From Saprospiraceae bacterium (GTDB taxonomy: Bacteria > Bacteroidota > Bacteroidia > Chitinophagales > Saprospiraceae): a stretch of DNA of 48,299 bases. The DNA is taken from positions 1-48,299 of the forward strand of contig JADZFD010000057.1 of NCBI GenBank assembly GCA_020850225.1. Direction: 5' to 3'. Each line of letters opens with the position of its first letter. Positions within the stretch are counted from its first letter, which is position 1. A model generated the notes under the pieces. The model worked only from the letters and a program-made list of their open reading frames with translations, was not told the origin of the DNA and ran no database searches. Both the position numbers and the translations under genes were made by a program. Shown one piece after another: positions 27,329 to 37,234 of the stretch.

Positions 27329-29851
27329 TTGAATAGAATATTCCGGATATTAAGTTTGTTATTTACTGTAGGGTACATAAATGCACAGTCACCGGTTGTA
27401 TTTGGAATTATCAAAGATCTGGATAGTGGAGAAGGGATTGAATATGCTACTATTCTACAGACAGGTACCAAAAATGCTGTAGAATCTGATCTCAACGGAC
27501 TATATAAAATCAATATTCCAGCGAATACGCTTATTAAACTGAAAGTTGTACGCGTTGGTTATGAGGATGTAGAAGTCAGTATTGCTCCGATGTATACTGG
27601 TCAGAAGCGCAATATCAACGTCGAAATGGCTTCCAAAAATACCGGTATGGAAATCTATGTACGGGCAGGAAAAATTGAAGATGTTGGTATGGTCCGTGAA
27701 GAAGTTACAGAACTTAAGATTTTACCGTCAGCATCCGGAAATTTTGAGAGTATTTTACCGCATATCGCACTGGGTGTAAATGCAGGAGCCGGTGGCGAAC
27801 TAACGTCACAATATAGTGTTCGGGGTGGCAATTATGATGAGAATCTTATTTATGTAAATGATTTTGAAATATTCAGACCTCAATTGATACGCAGCGGTCA
27901 ACAGGAAGGATTGAGTTTTCCCAATATTGACCTGATTAGAAATCTGGAGTTTTCATCAGGTGGTTTTGAGAGTAAGTACGGCGATAAAATGTCATCAGTA
28001 CTGGATATCAGGTATAAAATTCCAACTGATTTCAGGGGAAGTGCTACAGCCAGTTTATTAGGGACATCACTACATCTCGAAGGGAGCAGTCGTATAGGAA
28101 AAAATGCATATAACAAATTGCGTTACCTGTTGGGATGGCGTTATAAATCCAATGCCAATTTGTTGAGTTCACTGGATGTGAAAGGAGAATATGTGCCCAC
28201 ATTTATGGATGTACAGGCCTATATCAGTTATGAACTTTCTAAAGTATTTCAGGTGAGCCTGATCTCCAACTATAATACAAGTAATTATAATTTTAAACCT
28301 GCTTCCGGAAAAAGTAAGAAGGGTACAATAGATTATCAGATAGAACTCAATACGATTTTTGAAGGTCAGGAAAATGATAATTTTAAATATGCGATGTCTG
28401 GTGCCTCATTGATTTATGTTCCTGAAAGAACAAAAAATCCATTAGTAATGAAATTGCTGTTTTCAGGCTACAGGGCAGCTGAAGAAGAAAAATATGATAT
28501 ACTCGGATATTACAGATTGTCTCAGATAGAGTCTGCCATAGGACAGAATACTGGAAAAGAGATTGCAGTTTTAGGTACGGGAACACAACATACATATACA
28601 CGTAATTATCTTTTTAATCAGATATATAATATTGAGTATAAAGGAGGACTTGAGTTACAAAATGCAGACAACAAATTGGATCCGACACATTTCTTCCAAT
28701 GGAGTGTCAAATATCAGCACGAATTCTTTGACGACAAACTAAATGAATGGGAAAGACTGGACTCTGCAGGATATTCACTTCCGTATAATGGGAATACTAT
28801 TGGTGTATCCAAATACCTGAGGACACAGAATGAGCTGAACAATGACAAATGGCAGGCTTATGTTCAGGATGCATTCAGTATTAGAGGTGAAAGTCATGAA
28901 TTGAAAATAATAGGTGGTGTAAGAGCCACATACAGAAGTATCAGTGAAGAATTGTTGTTCAGTCCAAGAGTACAGATATACTACAGACCATTGTTGCTGA
29001 ATAAAAGTATTTCTTTTAAACTTAGCGGAGGCGTCTACAATCAGTCACCTGTGTACAGAGAAATGCGCAGACCTGATGGTACAGTTAATACAGATCTCAA
29101 ATCTCAAAAATCCATCCATGTGGTTGGCGGAATGTCCTATGATTTTGATTGGCCGGGTATTAGCAAAAAACCATTCCGTATTATCAGTGAATTGTATTAC
29201 AAGAAACTTGACGATATGGTATCATACGAGGTGGATAATGTCCGGATAAGTTATGCCGGTGAGAATAATTCCAGGGGATATATAACTGGGTTGGATTTCA
29301 GAGTTAACGGTGAATTCGTACCCGGTGCAGAATCATGGATTAATCTTTCATTTTTAAGAGCTCGTGAGGCAATAAATGGAGTAAACCATCTTCGATATAC
29401 AGTTGTCGATTCTGTTAAAACACCCTACGTCGTAAATGATGTACCCAGACCAACAGATCAACTCATGACGCTGAATATGTTCTTTCAGGATTACTTACCC
29501 AAAAATGAAAATATTAAGGTCAATCTCAATTTTTCGGTCGGCACTGGTCTGCCTTACGGACCCAGAGAAAACAATGTTGAATTCAGAAATTTCTTCAGAC
29601 TCAAACCTTACAAAAGGATAGATGTCGGTTTTTCTTTTCAACTATGGAAACAGGAATGGAAACAAACCAAACCCAAACACATTCTGGCATTTGCACAGAA
29701 CAGTTGGTTGAGTATTGAAGCATTCAATCTCTTGGGAATAGCTAATCAGGCATCTGTAAACTGGATAAAAACACTGCTGAACGAAGAATATGCCTTACCG
29801 AACAATCTGACAGGGAGAAGGTTAAATGTTAAATTAAGGGTTGATTTTTAG
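27329..29851 (+). CDS. TonB-dependent receptor with CarboxypepD_reg-like N-terminus (TTG start)
   Basis: Outer-membrane receptor of 840 residues that takes up an unknown ligand with energy from TonB. Parts: signal peptide (IFRILSLLFTVGYINAQ), a carboxypeptidase-regulatory-like beta-sandwich (about 22-105), plug domain (about 125-230, with SQYSVRGGNYDENLIYVNDFE) and a 22-strand barrel to the C-terminus. No in-frame ATG exists between the upstream stop at 27293 and the signal peptide; the frame starts with TTG at 27329, a good fit for the signal peptide. It leads a probable operon with the PLP enzyme 27 bases downstream. A role in uptake of a sulfur compound is a guess from context only. Confidence 0.88.
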   Translation: MNRIFRILSLLFTVGYINAQSPVVFGIIKDLDSGEGIEYATILQTGTKNAVESDLNGLYKINIPANTLIKLKVVRVGYEDVEVSIAPMYTGQKRNINVEMASKNTGMEIYVRAGKIEDVGMVREEVTELKILPSASGNFESILPHIALGVNAGAGGELTSQYSVRGGNYDENLIYVNDFEIFRPQLIRSGQQEGLSFPNIDLIRNLEFSSGGFESKYGDKMSSVLDIRYKIPTDFRGSATASLLGTSLHLEGSSRIGKNAYNKLRYLLGWRYKSNANLLSSLDVKGEYVPTFMDVQAYISYELSKVFQVSLISNYNTSNYNFKPASGKSKKGTIDYQIELNTIFEGQENDNFKYAMSGASLIYVPERTKNPLVMKLLFSGYRAAEEEKYDILGYYRLSQIESAIGQNTGKEIAVLGTGTQHTYTRNYLFNQIYNIEYKGGLELQNADNKLDPTHFFQWSVKYQHEFFDDKLNEWERLDSAGYSLPYNGNTIGVSKYLRTQNELNNDKWQAYVQDAFSIRGESHELKIIGGVRATYRSISEELLFSPRVQIYYRPLLLNKSISFKLSGGVYNQSPVYREMRRPDGTVNTDLKSQKSIHVVGGMSYDFDWPGISKKPFRIISELYYKKLDDMVSYEVDNVRISYAGENNSRGYITGLDFRVNGEFVPGAESWINLSFLRAREAINGVNHLRYTVVDSVKTPYVVNDVPRPTDQLMTLNMFFQDYLPKNENIKVNLNFSVGTGLPYGPRENNVEFRNFFRLKPYKRIDVGFSFQLWKQEWKQTKPKHILAFAQNSWLSIEAFNLLGIANQASVNWIKTLLNEEYALPNNLTGRRLNVKLRVDF

Positions 29852-29878
29852 ATGTAAAGAATAGAAAATAAGAATTAT

Positions 29879-31072
29879 ATGTCCAAAAAGTTAAGTATAC
29901 AAACACTTTGCGTTAAAGAATACAGGGATGATAAACACAAAACACCGCATCAATTACCAATTTATGCAACATCGTCCTTCGCATTTGATGATATACAGCA
30001 AAGTGCTGACATCTTCGCAGGTAACAAGGATGGATTTGTCTATAGCCGTTATGGTAATCCGACGGTCGACATTGTTGCCCAGAAAGTAGCTGATCTGGAA
30101 GCATATGGCACTGGATTAAATGCTTACGGATTTCTGACAAGTTCGGGTATGTCTGCCATCTCAGTTTTGATGATGTCGTTGTTAAAATCAGGTGATGCCA
30201 TACTGACACAGGAGGATTTGTATGGTGGCACAACAGAATTGTTCAATAAAGTTTTGGTACAATTGGGAATCAAAATTATTTATTGTAATTTTGACAATAT
30301 GGATGAGATAGAACATACTATTCAGACCAATAGGGATATCAGAATGATTTATTTTGAAACACCGTCCAATCCGGTTTTGCGATGTATAGACATTTATAAA
30401 GTGGCACGTTTGGCGAGAAAACACGGGCTTTGGACATGTGTCGACAATACGTTCTGTACACCAGTGATACAACAACCATTGGGCTTAGGTATCGATTTTG
30501 TGGTACATTCCACTACAAAGTATCTGAATGGGCATGGAAATTCTATAGCAGGTATTATTATATCACATCATGAAAAACTTAAAAATCAAATAGGCACAAG
30601 CCTCAAACTTATCGGTGCAACCTGCAATCCCTGGGATGCCTGGTTATTGAATAATGGGATTAAAACACTTTGTCTGAGGATGTCAAAACACAGCGATAAT
30701 GCGCTGCAACTGGCACAATTTCTAAACAATCACGCCAACGTTGTTAAAGTCAACTATAATGGTCTTGCCGAAAATATCTATCATGATGTCGCTAAAACCC
30801 AGATGAAATATTTCGGAGGAATGCTTAGTTTTGAAGTACAGGGAAATGCCAAAACTGCAATACATGTTATGAACAAACTAAAATATTGTACGCTGGCACC
30901 AACACTAGGAGACGTGGATACACTGATTCTTCACCCTGTCACAAGTTCTCATCTGCGTGTAGATAAAAAAGTCCGCGAAGCCAACGGAATAACGGATAAT
31001 CTGATAAGAGTTTCAGTGGGAATAGAAGCAGTTGAAGATATCATTAATGATTTTGAACAAGCTTTAAAATAA
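29879..31072 (+). CDS. Cys/Met metabolism PLP-dependent lyase or synthase
   Basis: PLP enzyme of the cystathionine gamma-synthase/lyase and methionine gamma-lyase family, 397 residues. Seen: YSRYGNPT (55-62) that binds the PLP phosphate of the neighbouring subunit, YGGT (115-118), D189 in CVDNTF contacting the pyridine nitrogen, and the PLP lysine K214 in HSTTKYLNGHG. The order and length are standard. At the position where methionine gamma-lyase has YGCT, this protein has YGGT, which leans towards cystathionine gamma-synthase or lyase, but I cannot fix the reaction. It lies between a TonB receptor and gldC in a tight operon, with metK downstream, so a role in methionine/cysteine metabolism is likely. 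Confidence 0.88.
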   Translation: MSKKLSIQTLCVKEYRDDKHKTPHQLPIYATSSFAFDDIQQSADIFAGNKDGFVYSRYGNPTVDIVAQKVADLEAYGTGLNAYGFLTSSGMSAISVLMMSLLKSGDAILTQEDLYGGTTELFNKVLVQLGIKIIYCNFDNMDEIEHTIQTNRDIRMIYFETPSNPVLRCIDIYKVARLARKHGLWTCVDNTFCTPVIQQPLGLGIDFVVHSTTKYLNGHGNSIAGIIISHHEKLKNQIGTSLKLIGATCNPWDAWLLNNGIKTLCLRMSKHSDNALQLAQFLNNHANVVKVNYNGLAENIYHDVAKTQMKYFGGMLSFEVQGNAKTAIHVMNKLKYCTLAPTLGDVDTLILHPVTSSHLRVDKKVREANGITDNLIRVSVGIEAVEDIINDFEQALK

Positions 31073-31095
31073 TTAAAATTGATAAAAAAATATAT

Positions 31096-31455
31096 ATGAG
31101 TAAAGAAGTAGTGACGGTTTCAAAGATAGATCTTGAAATTGATTTGAATGATAAGAAACTCCCTGTTGGTATACGTTGGAAATCAGATGCCAATCCTCAG
31201 GGAACAGACTTCTCAGAGTGTAAGGCTATTTCTCTAGCCTTGTTTGATAAGGAATATAAAGATACATTTAAAATAGATTTGTGGACAACAGAAATGCAGG
31301 TAGTAGAAATGGACAGATTTATTTTTCAAACATTGCGTTCTTTAGGTGATACTTATTTTAAAGCCACCAATAATCAGGAACTTGCAAACGAAATGCAGAT
31401 GTTTGTGGATTATTTTGGCAAAAAGACCGGTATTATCACAGAAGAGCCTCAGTAG
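31096..31455 (+). CDS. gldC: Gliding motility protein GldC
   Basis: A 119-residue soluble protein matching GldC, which in Flavobacterium is linked to gliding. The recognisable core is the stretch from VSKIDLEIDLNDKKLPVGIRW to the Cys/Ser-rich ECKAISLALFDKEYKDTFKIDLW, where the Trp-Lys-Ser-Asp pattern (RWKSDANPQG) is typical. No signal peptide, so it acts in the cytoplasm; its molecular role is unknown. It is 23 bases after the PLP enzyme and 27 bases before the FAH-family gene, in one operon. Confidence 0.92.
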   Translation: MSKEVVTVSKIDLEIDLNDKKLPVGIRWKSDANPQGTDFSECKAISLALFDKEYKDTFKIDLWTTEMQVVEMDRFIFQTLRSLGDTYFKATNNQELANEMQMFVDYFGKKTGIITEEPQ

Positions 31456-31482
31456 TTTCTGAATACAAGAAAATCAAGCTGG

Positions 31483-32091
31483 ATGAAAATCATTTGTATC
31501 GGACGAAATTATATAGATCACGCTAAGGAATTGAATAATCCTGTGCCGGAATCACCTCTGATTTTTATGAAGCCATCAACAGCATTGTTGACTGATGGTA
31601 AACCATTTTATTATCCCCAATTCAGTTCAGATATACAATATGAGTTGGAGCTGGTCATAAAGATTAAAAAAAATGGAAAATCAATTGCAGAAAAATTTGC
31701 CTGTAATTATTATGATGAAGTAGGATTGGGAATTGATTTTACAGCAAGGGATATACAGAACAAACTGAAATCATCAGGCCATCCCTGGGAATTGGCAAAA
31801 GCTTTTGATTACTCAGCATGTATAGGAGGATTTGTACAAAAGGACCATCTGAATATGCAGTCGATACGATTCCAGCTACTCAAAGATTGTAATGTATTAC
31901 AAGATGGTGATTCCGCTGATATGATCTTTTCATTCGATTATCTCATCCATTACATATCCAGGTTTATTACATTGCAAACTGGTGATTTGATTTTTACCGG
32001 AACGCCTCAGGGTGTAGGAAGTATACGTATAGGAGATGAATTTTCAGGATTACTGAATGGAAATACATTATTAACGTGTTGTGTTAAATAG
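31483..32091 (+). CDS. Fumarylacetoacetate hydrolase (FAH) family protein
   Basis: A 202-residue FAH-fold protein that would hydrolyse or decarboxylate a beta-keto/acylpyruvate-type acid with a divalent metal. The opening MKIICIGRNYIDHAKELNNPVPESPLIFMKP is the usual one for acylpyruvase/YcgM-like members. Metal ligands are visible as the two Glu in YELELVIKI and Asp in GIDFTARDIQ; GDLIFTGTPQGVG is the conserved loop at the end. It shares an operon with gldC. Substrate not determined; acylpyruvate, oxaloacetate tautomer or another small keto acid are options. Confidence 0.9.
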   Translation: MKIICIGRNYIDHAKELNNPVPESPLIFMKPSTALLTDGKPFYYPQFSSDIQYELELVIKIKKNGKSIAEKFACNYYDEVGLGIDFTARDIQNKLKSSGHPWELAKAFDYSACIGGFVQKDHLNMQSIRFQLLKDCNVLQDGDSADMIFSFDYLIHYISRFITLQTGDLIFTGTPQGVGSIRIGDEFSGLLNGNTLLTCCVK

Positions 32092-32118
32092 GAGTTCCAG
32101 TATTAATGCACTAATATG

Positions 32119-32151
32119 TTTGGTAATGAGCATTACTAAGTTGTATTTTTG
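32119..32151 (+). promoter_or_regulatory. Bacteroidota-type promoter of metK
   Basis: TTTG (32119-32122), a 21-base spacer and TATTTTTG (32144-32151). It overlaps the in-frame TTG at 32149, which supports the ATG at 32191 as start. The leader is about 30 bases, too short for a SAM riboswitch. Confidence 0.7.
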
Positions 32152-32190
32152 CAAACTATTTATGAATACATATATAAAATTTATATAATT

Positions 32191-33447
32191 ATGCCATATT
32201 TATTTACATCAGAGTCTGTTTCTGAAGGACATCCAGACAAAATAGCCGATCAGATTTCAGATGCTATCGTTGACCATTTTCTGGCGTTTGATCCTTCATC
32301 TAAAGTAGCATGCGAAACATTAGTTACAACAGGTCAGGTTGTTTTGGCAGGTGAAGTTAAGTCCAAAGCTTATCTGGACGTACAGCAGATTGCACGGGAC
32401 GTAATACGCAGAATAGGGTACACCAAGTCCGAATATATGTTTGAATCCAACTCTTGTGGTGTTTTATCGGCGATTCATGAGCAGTCACCCGATATAAATC
32501 AGGGCGTTGACAAAGTGGTAAAGGAAGAACAGGGCGCTGGAGATCAGGGTATGATGTTCGGTTACGCTACTCATGAAACTGATAATTACATGCCATTGGC
32601 ATTGGATTTGTCACATAGGATACTAACTGAACTGGCTGCTGTCCGCAAGGAAGGTAAGCAGATGACCTATTTGAGACCGGATGCTAAATCTCAGGTGACT
32701 ATCGAGTACACAGACAATAATAAACCTGTACGTATTGATAGTATCGTAGTTTCAACTCAACATGACGATTTCGCTGAAGAAAATGAAATGAGACAGCGCA
32801 TTTATAAGGATATATTAGAAATTGTCATACCACGTGTTTTAAAGTCGATTCGTCCTGAATTGATTAAATTGTTTGATGATAAAATCATCTATCATATCAA
32901 CCCGACAGGAAAGTTTGTTATAGGCGGACCTCACGGAGATACTGGACTGACAGGAAGAAAGATAATAGTGGATACCTATGGTGGAAAAGGAGCACATGGT
33001 GGAGGTGCTTTCTCTGGTAAAGATCCCAGTAAAGTTGACAGGTCCGGAGCATATGCGACAAGGCACATTGCCAAAAATATGGTCGCAGCAGGATTGTGTG
33101 ATGAAGTTTTGGTGCAGGTTGCCTATGCTATTGGTATAGCTGAGCCAACCAATATTTATGTAAATACCTACGGAACTGCCAAAGTTAATATGAGTGATGG
33201 CGAAATTGCAGCAACATTGGCTGATATTTTTGATATGCGACCCTATGCCATAGAGCAAAGACTGAAGCTTAGAACGCCTATCTACAGTGACACCGCATCC
33301 TATGGACACATGGGAAGAAAATCGGAAATTAAAACTGTAAATTTCAAAGATGGTTCGGGAAATACAAAATCCATGGAAGTTGAAACTTTTACCTGGGAGA
33401 AACTCGACTATACAGATAAAATTAAGTCCAGGTTCAATATTGATTAA
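32191..33447 (+). CDS. metK: S-adenosylmethionine synthetase
   Basis: Makes S-adenosylmethionine from ATP and methionine (cytosol, tetramer with Mg2+ and K+). The 418-residue length is normal. Motifs: [18 protein letters not shown] (H14, D16), [12 protein letters not shown], and [21 protein letters not shown] with the P-loop-like ATP-binding sequence [16 protein letters not shown]. The start is 32191 ([10 protein letters not shown]); an upstream TTG at 32149 lies in the -7 element. It has its own promoter after the gldC-FAH operon. Confidence 0.98.
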   Translation: MPYLFTSESVSEGHPDKIADQISDAIVDHFLAFDPSSKVACETLVTTGQVVLAGEVKSKAYLDVQQIARDVIRRIGYTKSEYMFESNSCGVLSAIHEQSPDINQGVDKVVKEEQGAGDQGMMFGYATHETDNYMPLALDLSHRILTELAAVRKEGKQMTYLRPDAKSQVTIEYTDNNKPVRIDSIVVSTQHDDFAEENEMRQRIYKDILEIVIPRVLKSIRPELIKLFDDKIIYHINPTGKFVIGGPHGDTGLTGRKIIVDTYGGKGAHGGGAFSGKDPSKVDRSGAYATRHIAKNMVAAGLCDEVLVQVAYAIGIAEPTNIYVNTYGTAKVNMSDGEIAATLADIFDMRPYAIEQRLKLRTPIYSDTASYGHMGRKSEIKTVNFKDGSGNTKSMEVETFTWEKLDYTDKIKSRFNID

Positions 33448-33482
33448 TTCCTGGAAACCGAAAGAAATAGATAAAAATTTGA

Positions 33483-33490
33483 TAATTTTG
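33483..33490 (+). promoter_or_regulatory. Candidate -7 element of pdhB
   Basis: TAATTTTG matches TAnnTTTG, 38 bases before the ATG at 33529. No TTTG at the -33 distance. Confidence 0.4.
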
Positions 33491-33528
33491 CTTTCCGGCA
33501 ATTTTTTAAAACGATAAATAAAAAGTTT

Positions 33529-34515
33529 ATGTCCAGAATTTTAACACTTAGAGAAGCATTGGGAGAAGCCATGTCAGAGGAAATGAGACGTGATGAAACA
33601 GTCTTCCTGATGGGTGAGGAAGTAGCGGAGTATAACGGTGCCTACAAGGTAAGTAAAGGCATGTTGGATGAATTTGGTCCCAAACGCGTGATAGATACGC
33701 CCATTGCTGAACTCGGATTTGCAGGAATCGGAGTAGGGGCAGCCATGAATGGATTACGCCCTATTGTTGAGTTTATGACATGGAATTTTGCTGTCCTGGC
33801 ATTTGATCAGATAGTCAATAACGCTGCCAAAACCATGTCGCAATCAGGAAGTGATTTTATGTGTCCGATTGTGTTCAGAGGACCTTCAGGCTCTGCAGGC
33901 CAATTAGCGCAGCAGCACTCACAGACCTTTGAAAGTTGGATGGCAAATGTACCTGGACTTAAGGTCATTTCGTGTATTGACCCGGCAGATGCCAAGGGAC
34001 TGCTCAAAGCTGCAATCAGAGATAATGATCCGGTATGTGTGATGGAATCTGAGCTTATGTACGGACACAAGGGAGAAATTCCGGATGGCGATTATATCGT
34101 TCCGATTGGTAAGGCTGCAATCAGGAGAGAAGGTACGGATGTTACTATCGTTTCCTATAACAAAATGATAGAAGTCGCCAAACAGGCTGCTGATGAATTG
34201 GCTAAAGAAGGTATTTCTGCAGAAGTTATTGACCTAAGAACTATTCGTCCACTGGATTACAAAACGTTAGTTGAATCGGTCAAAAAAACGAACAGAATGG
34301 TTGTGGTTGATGAAAGTTGGCCTTTCGCAGGTGTTAGTTCCGAAATCGCTTACGGGATGCAAAAATATGCTTTCGATTACCTGGATGCTCCGGTTACACG
34401 TGTCAATGCAGCAGATACTTCCCTTCCTTATTCTTCTGTTTTCCTGGATGAATATCTACCAACACCAGCTAAGGTTATAAAGGCTGTAAAGGAAGTAATG
34501 TATGTTAAAAGATAA
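33529..34515 (+). CDS. pdhB: Pyruvate dehydrogenase E1 component, beta subunit
   Basis: Beta subunit of the thiamine-diphosphate-dependent E1 of pyruvate (or related 2-oxo acid) dehydrogenase. The 328-residue length, the opening LTLREALGEAMSEEMRRDETVFLMGEEVAEYNGAYKVSKG (seen as short blocks) and the motif FRGPSGSAGQLAQQHSQ are typical. The C-terminal transketolase-like domain follows (VDLRTIRPLD). The alpha subunit and E2 genes are not in this window, so this is a stand-alone copy, a common arrangement in Bacteroidota. A strong terminator follows at 34536-34576. Confidence 0.95.
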   Translation: MSRILTLREALGEAMSEEMRRDETVFLMGEEVAEYNGAYKVSKGMLDEFGPKRVIDTPIAELGFAGIGVGAAMNGLRPIVEFMTWNFAVLAFDQIVNNAAKTMSQSGSDFMCPIVFRGPSGSAGQLAQQHSQTFESWMANVPGLKVISCIDPADAKGLLKAAIRDNDPVCVMESELMYGHKGEIPDGDYIVPIGKAAIRREGTDVTIVSYNKMIEVAKQAADELAKEGISAEVIDLRTIRPLDYKTLVESVKKTNRMVVVDESWPFAGVSSEIAYGMQKYAFDYLDAPVTRVNAADTSLPYSSVFLDEYLPTPAKVIKAVKEVMYVKR

Positions 34516-34535
34516 TTATTTTTAATATCAGATAT

Positions 34536-34576
34536 AAAACCTTGAAAGTCTTTTGATAAGCCTTCAAGGTTTTTTT
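34536..34576 (+). terminator. Rho-independent terminator after pdhB
   Basis: AAAACCTTGAA (34536-34546) / TTCAAGGTTTT (34563-34573) with a 16-base loop and a run of seven T. Confidence 0.88.
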
Positions 34577-34644
34577 ATTTCCATCAATAATTATAATTGC
34601 TCTGTTTATAATTAAAATTTATGGAACGTATATAATTATTTTAA

Positions 34645-34652
34645 TATATTTG
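34645..34652 (+). promoter_or_regulatory. Candidate -7 element of ftsX
   Basis: TATATTTG, 16 bases before the ATG at 34669; -33 element not visible. Confidence 0.35.
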
Positions 34653-34668
34653 TATATCAATTATATCA

Positions 34669-35511
34669 ATGTCTAAAAATAAAAAGCCTTCACAATTTTA
34701 CGCTACAGCTTCCACATCAATTGTGTTGGTATTAATATCTTTGTTTCTGCTCATCTTTTTACACTCTACCAATATTACCAATATTGTTAAGCAGAACATC
34801 AATATACTTGTTGAGTTAAAAAATGATTTGCCCCAAGGCGAAATAGACAATATTACTCAGTCAATCGAAGCTTTTTCAGGAGTACTTAAGGAATCTATTG
34901 AATTTCTGGATAAAGAATCTGCACTGAAACTGATGAATAAGGAAATGAACATCAGCAGTGAACTGGAAGGAAATCCATTCAACGATCTGATCAAATTCAA
35001 TCTTAAGTCCGATCAATATTCAGAAAGTAAAATAGCTGAAATCAAAAAGAGTATAGAATTGGAAAAAGGTGTAATCAGCCTGTATCATGAAAATGAAAGC
35101 CTGGATATGGTGCAGAAGAATCTTGAACGTATATCATATGGCGTTTTGGTGCTGGCACTGTGTTTTGTAATATTGTCGTTGTCCATTATTTACAATACGA
35201 TTCAACTGACATTGTACAGTGATATCAAGGAAATTAAAACCATGCAAATGGTCGGAGCAGAAAGGTCATTCATTAAAAAGGCCTATCTGAGGGAAGCTTT
35301 CAGGATGTCTGTAAAATCAATAGCTGTTATGATTTTATTTGTTTTACTATTATGCTTTTATCTCATTTATACCAACAGCATCTTCGCAGAGATACTCCAA
35401 TGGTACTATGTTGTACTTACTGTACTCTTAAGTATCTTCATTGCCTTTTTTATACAGTTTTCCACCACGAACAGAATCCTTAATAAATTCCTTAAAACTG
35501 AAGGTGGATGA
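34669..35511 (+). CDS. ftsX: Cell division protein FtsX
   Basis: Permease-like partner of the ATPase FtsE that controls peptidoglycan hydrolases during division. The 280-residue protein has four membrane segments (about 17-32, 155-176, 215-233, 243-262) and a large extracytoplasmic loop between the first two (about 38-150), the standard FtsX plan; the conserved stretch EIKTMQMVGAERSFIKKAYL sits between the second and third helices. No ftsE gene is adjacent. It converges with nrdA. Confidence 0.93.
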   Translation: MSKNKKPSQFYATASTSIVLVLISLFLLIFLHSTNITNIVKQNINILVELKNDLPQGEIDNITQSIEAFSGVLKESIEFLDKESALKLMNKEMNISSELEGNPFNDLIKFNLKSDQYSESKIAEIKKSIELEKGVISLYHENESLDMVQKNLERISYGVLVLALCFVILSLSIIYNTIQLTLYSDIKEIKTMQMVGAERSFIKKAYLREAFRMSVKSIAVMILFVLLLCFYLIYTNSIFAEILQWYYVVLTVLLSIFIAFFIQFSTTNRILNKFLKTEGG

Positions 35512-35568
35512 TATCAGAATAAAGCTATATTTTCTAAGGATTTATGAAAATTAAGACTATTAAAACAA

Positions 35569-37218
35569 TTATGCCTCACAACTGCTGCACACCATAAGGT
35601 TGTTAACAAATTCCTTGGATACACTTTGACTACGCTGATAGTACAGCGTCTTTACACCCAGCTTCCACGCTTCAATAATCAAATGATTTACATCTTTAAT
35701 AGCCACAGTTGATGGTATATTAATATTGAGACTTTGTGCCTGATCGATGTATTTCTGACGAATAGATGCCTGAATAATGATTTCCATCTGACTTAATTCC
35801 TTGAAAGTTTTGAAAACAGACTTCTCCTCATCTGTAAGTTCAGTCAGATGCATCACACTACCATGATTGAGCATGATAGAACGCCAGATTTCTTCATTGT
35901 CAATTCCTTTTTCAACAAGAAGTTTTTTAAGATATTTGTTTTTTCTCATAAAATTGCCTTTGGACAATCCGGCTTTGTAGTAATTGCTACTGAAGGGTTC
36001 GATACCCGGTGATGTCTGTCCGAGTATCGCAGATGACGATGTAGTAGGAGCAATAGCCAGTAATGTTGTATTCCGCAGACCATAGCCTTTCAATACTTCA
36101 GGTTCGCCATAAATTCTTGCTAATTCCTGACTGGCTTTTATAGCCTTGTCTCTTATATCTTTGAATATCACCGAAGTAAGTGTCTTAGCTTCCAATCCTT
36201 CAAATGGAATCATATTTCTCTGAAGATAAGAGTGCCATCCTAATACACCTAAACCCAATGCTCTGTGATTTTTGGCAAATTTATTAGCTGATTGCAGATA
36301 ATAATTGCCTTCAGTCTTGGATATGAATTCCTGCAAAACAGCATCCAGGAAAAATATGGCAATTTTGACAGCTTCAGTATCTTTCCATTCGTCATAGAGC
36401 TCAAGATTCAGCGATGAAAGACAGCAAATAAATGATTCCTCTGCTGTTGAAGGCAGGGCTATTTCTGAGCAAAGATTACTCGAATGAATAACCAGATCTT
36501 TGTCTTTATATACCTGTGGTCTGTTTCTGTTGATATTGTCAGTGAAAAATATATAAGGCAGACCTTTTTGTTGCCTGGACTCAAGCACCTTTGCCCATAT
36601 CTCTCTTTTCTTTCTGTCACCGTCTATCATTTCCTGCATCCAGTAATCAGGGACACAAACACCATTAAAGAGGTTCTGGATAGGACTACCTATGTTTTTG
36701 ATAGCTAAAAATTCCTCAATATCCGCATGATCAATATCCAGATACGCTGCAAATGCACCTCTCCGTACACCTCCTTGTGATATAGTGTCCATTGCCGTAT
36801 CAAATAGTTTCATAAAACTTACAGCACCTGAACTTTTTCCGTTGTCAGATACAGCACTGCCTCTTTCCCTGAGCTCACCGAAATATCCTGAGGTGCCTCC
36901 ACCTATCTTGGTTTGCATGATGACTTCTCCTAATTTATGGGTAATGCCTTCAACAGAGTCGGGTACATGTACATTGAAACAAGAGATTGGCAATCCACGT
37001 TCTGTCCCCATATTGGCCCAGATTGGAGAACTCAGGCTCATCCAGCCCCGTTCTATCATTTCTGTAAATGCCGATTTCAATTCAGGCCTGAACAAGCGTT
37101 GTGATGCAGCGCTCGTTATACGGTCTATAGCGCCTTCAATCGTTTCTCCTTTAAGCAAATATCCCCTGTTGAGAATTTGCTCACTTTCTTCATTGATCCA
37201 CCAAAGTCTACCTTCCAT
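35569..37218 (-). CDS. nrdA: Ribonucleotide reductase class I, alpha subunit (cone-less)
   Basis: Catalytic subunit that reduces ribonucleoside diphosphates to deoxy forms. Active-site residues seen: C80 (LPISCFN), N248/C250/E252 (SNLCSE), C265 (FICCLSS); the radical-transfer pair Y526-Y527 (TLYYQRSQS); and the C-terminal redox pair C544/C547 (CSSCEA). It is 549 residues, well below the about 760 of E. coli NrdA, because the N-terminal ATP-cone and part of the N-terminal helical domain are missing. Such short forms occur in Bacteroidota. It starts 16 bases after the nrdB stop, in an nrdB-nrdA operon. Without a cone, dATP inhibition at the overall activity site is not expected. Confidence 0.95.
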   Translation of the reverse strand: MEGRLWWINEESEQILNRGYLLKGETIEGAIDRITSAASQRLFRPELKSAFTEMIERGWMSLSSPIWANMGTERGLPISCFNVHVPDSVEGITHKLGEVIMQTKIGGGTSGYFGELRERGSAVSDNGKSSGAVSFMKLFDTAMDTISQGGVRRGAFAAYLDIDHADIEEFLAIKNIGSPIQNLFNGVCVPDYWMQEMIDGDRKKREIWAKVLESRQQKGLPYIFFTDNINRNRPQVYKDKDLVIHSSNLCSEIALPSTAEESFICCLSSLNLELYDEWKDTEAVKIAIFFLDAVLQEFISKTEGNYYLQSANKFAKNHRALGLGVLGWHSYLQRNMIPFEGLEAKTLTSVIFKDIRDKAIKASQELARIYGEPEVLKGYGLRNTTLLAIAPTTSSSAILGQTSPGIEPFSSNYYKAGLSKGNFMRKNKYLKKLLVEKGIDNEEIWRSIMLNHGSVMHLTELTDEEKSVFKTFKELSQMEIIIQASIRQKYIDQAQSLNINIPSTVAIKDVNHLIIEAWKLGVKTLYYQRSQSVSKEFVNNLMVCSSCEA

Positions 37219-37234
37219 ACGTAATTATAAAGTC

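Noticed and set aside
32092..32190. SAM riboswitch in front of metK
   Set aside because: The promoter lies at 32119-32151, leaving only about 30 bases of leader, too short for any known SAM riboswitch.
32839..33501. 220-codon minus-strand ORF opposite metK
   Set aside because: It lies fully over a highly conserved gene and has a Cys/Ile-rich shadow composition.
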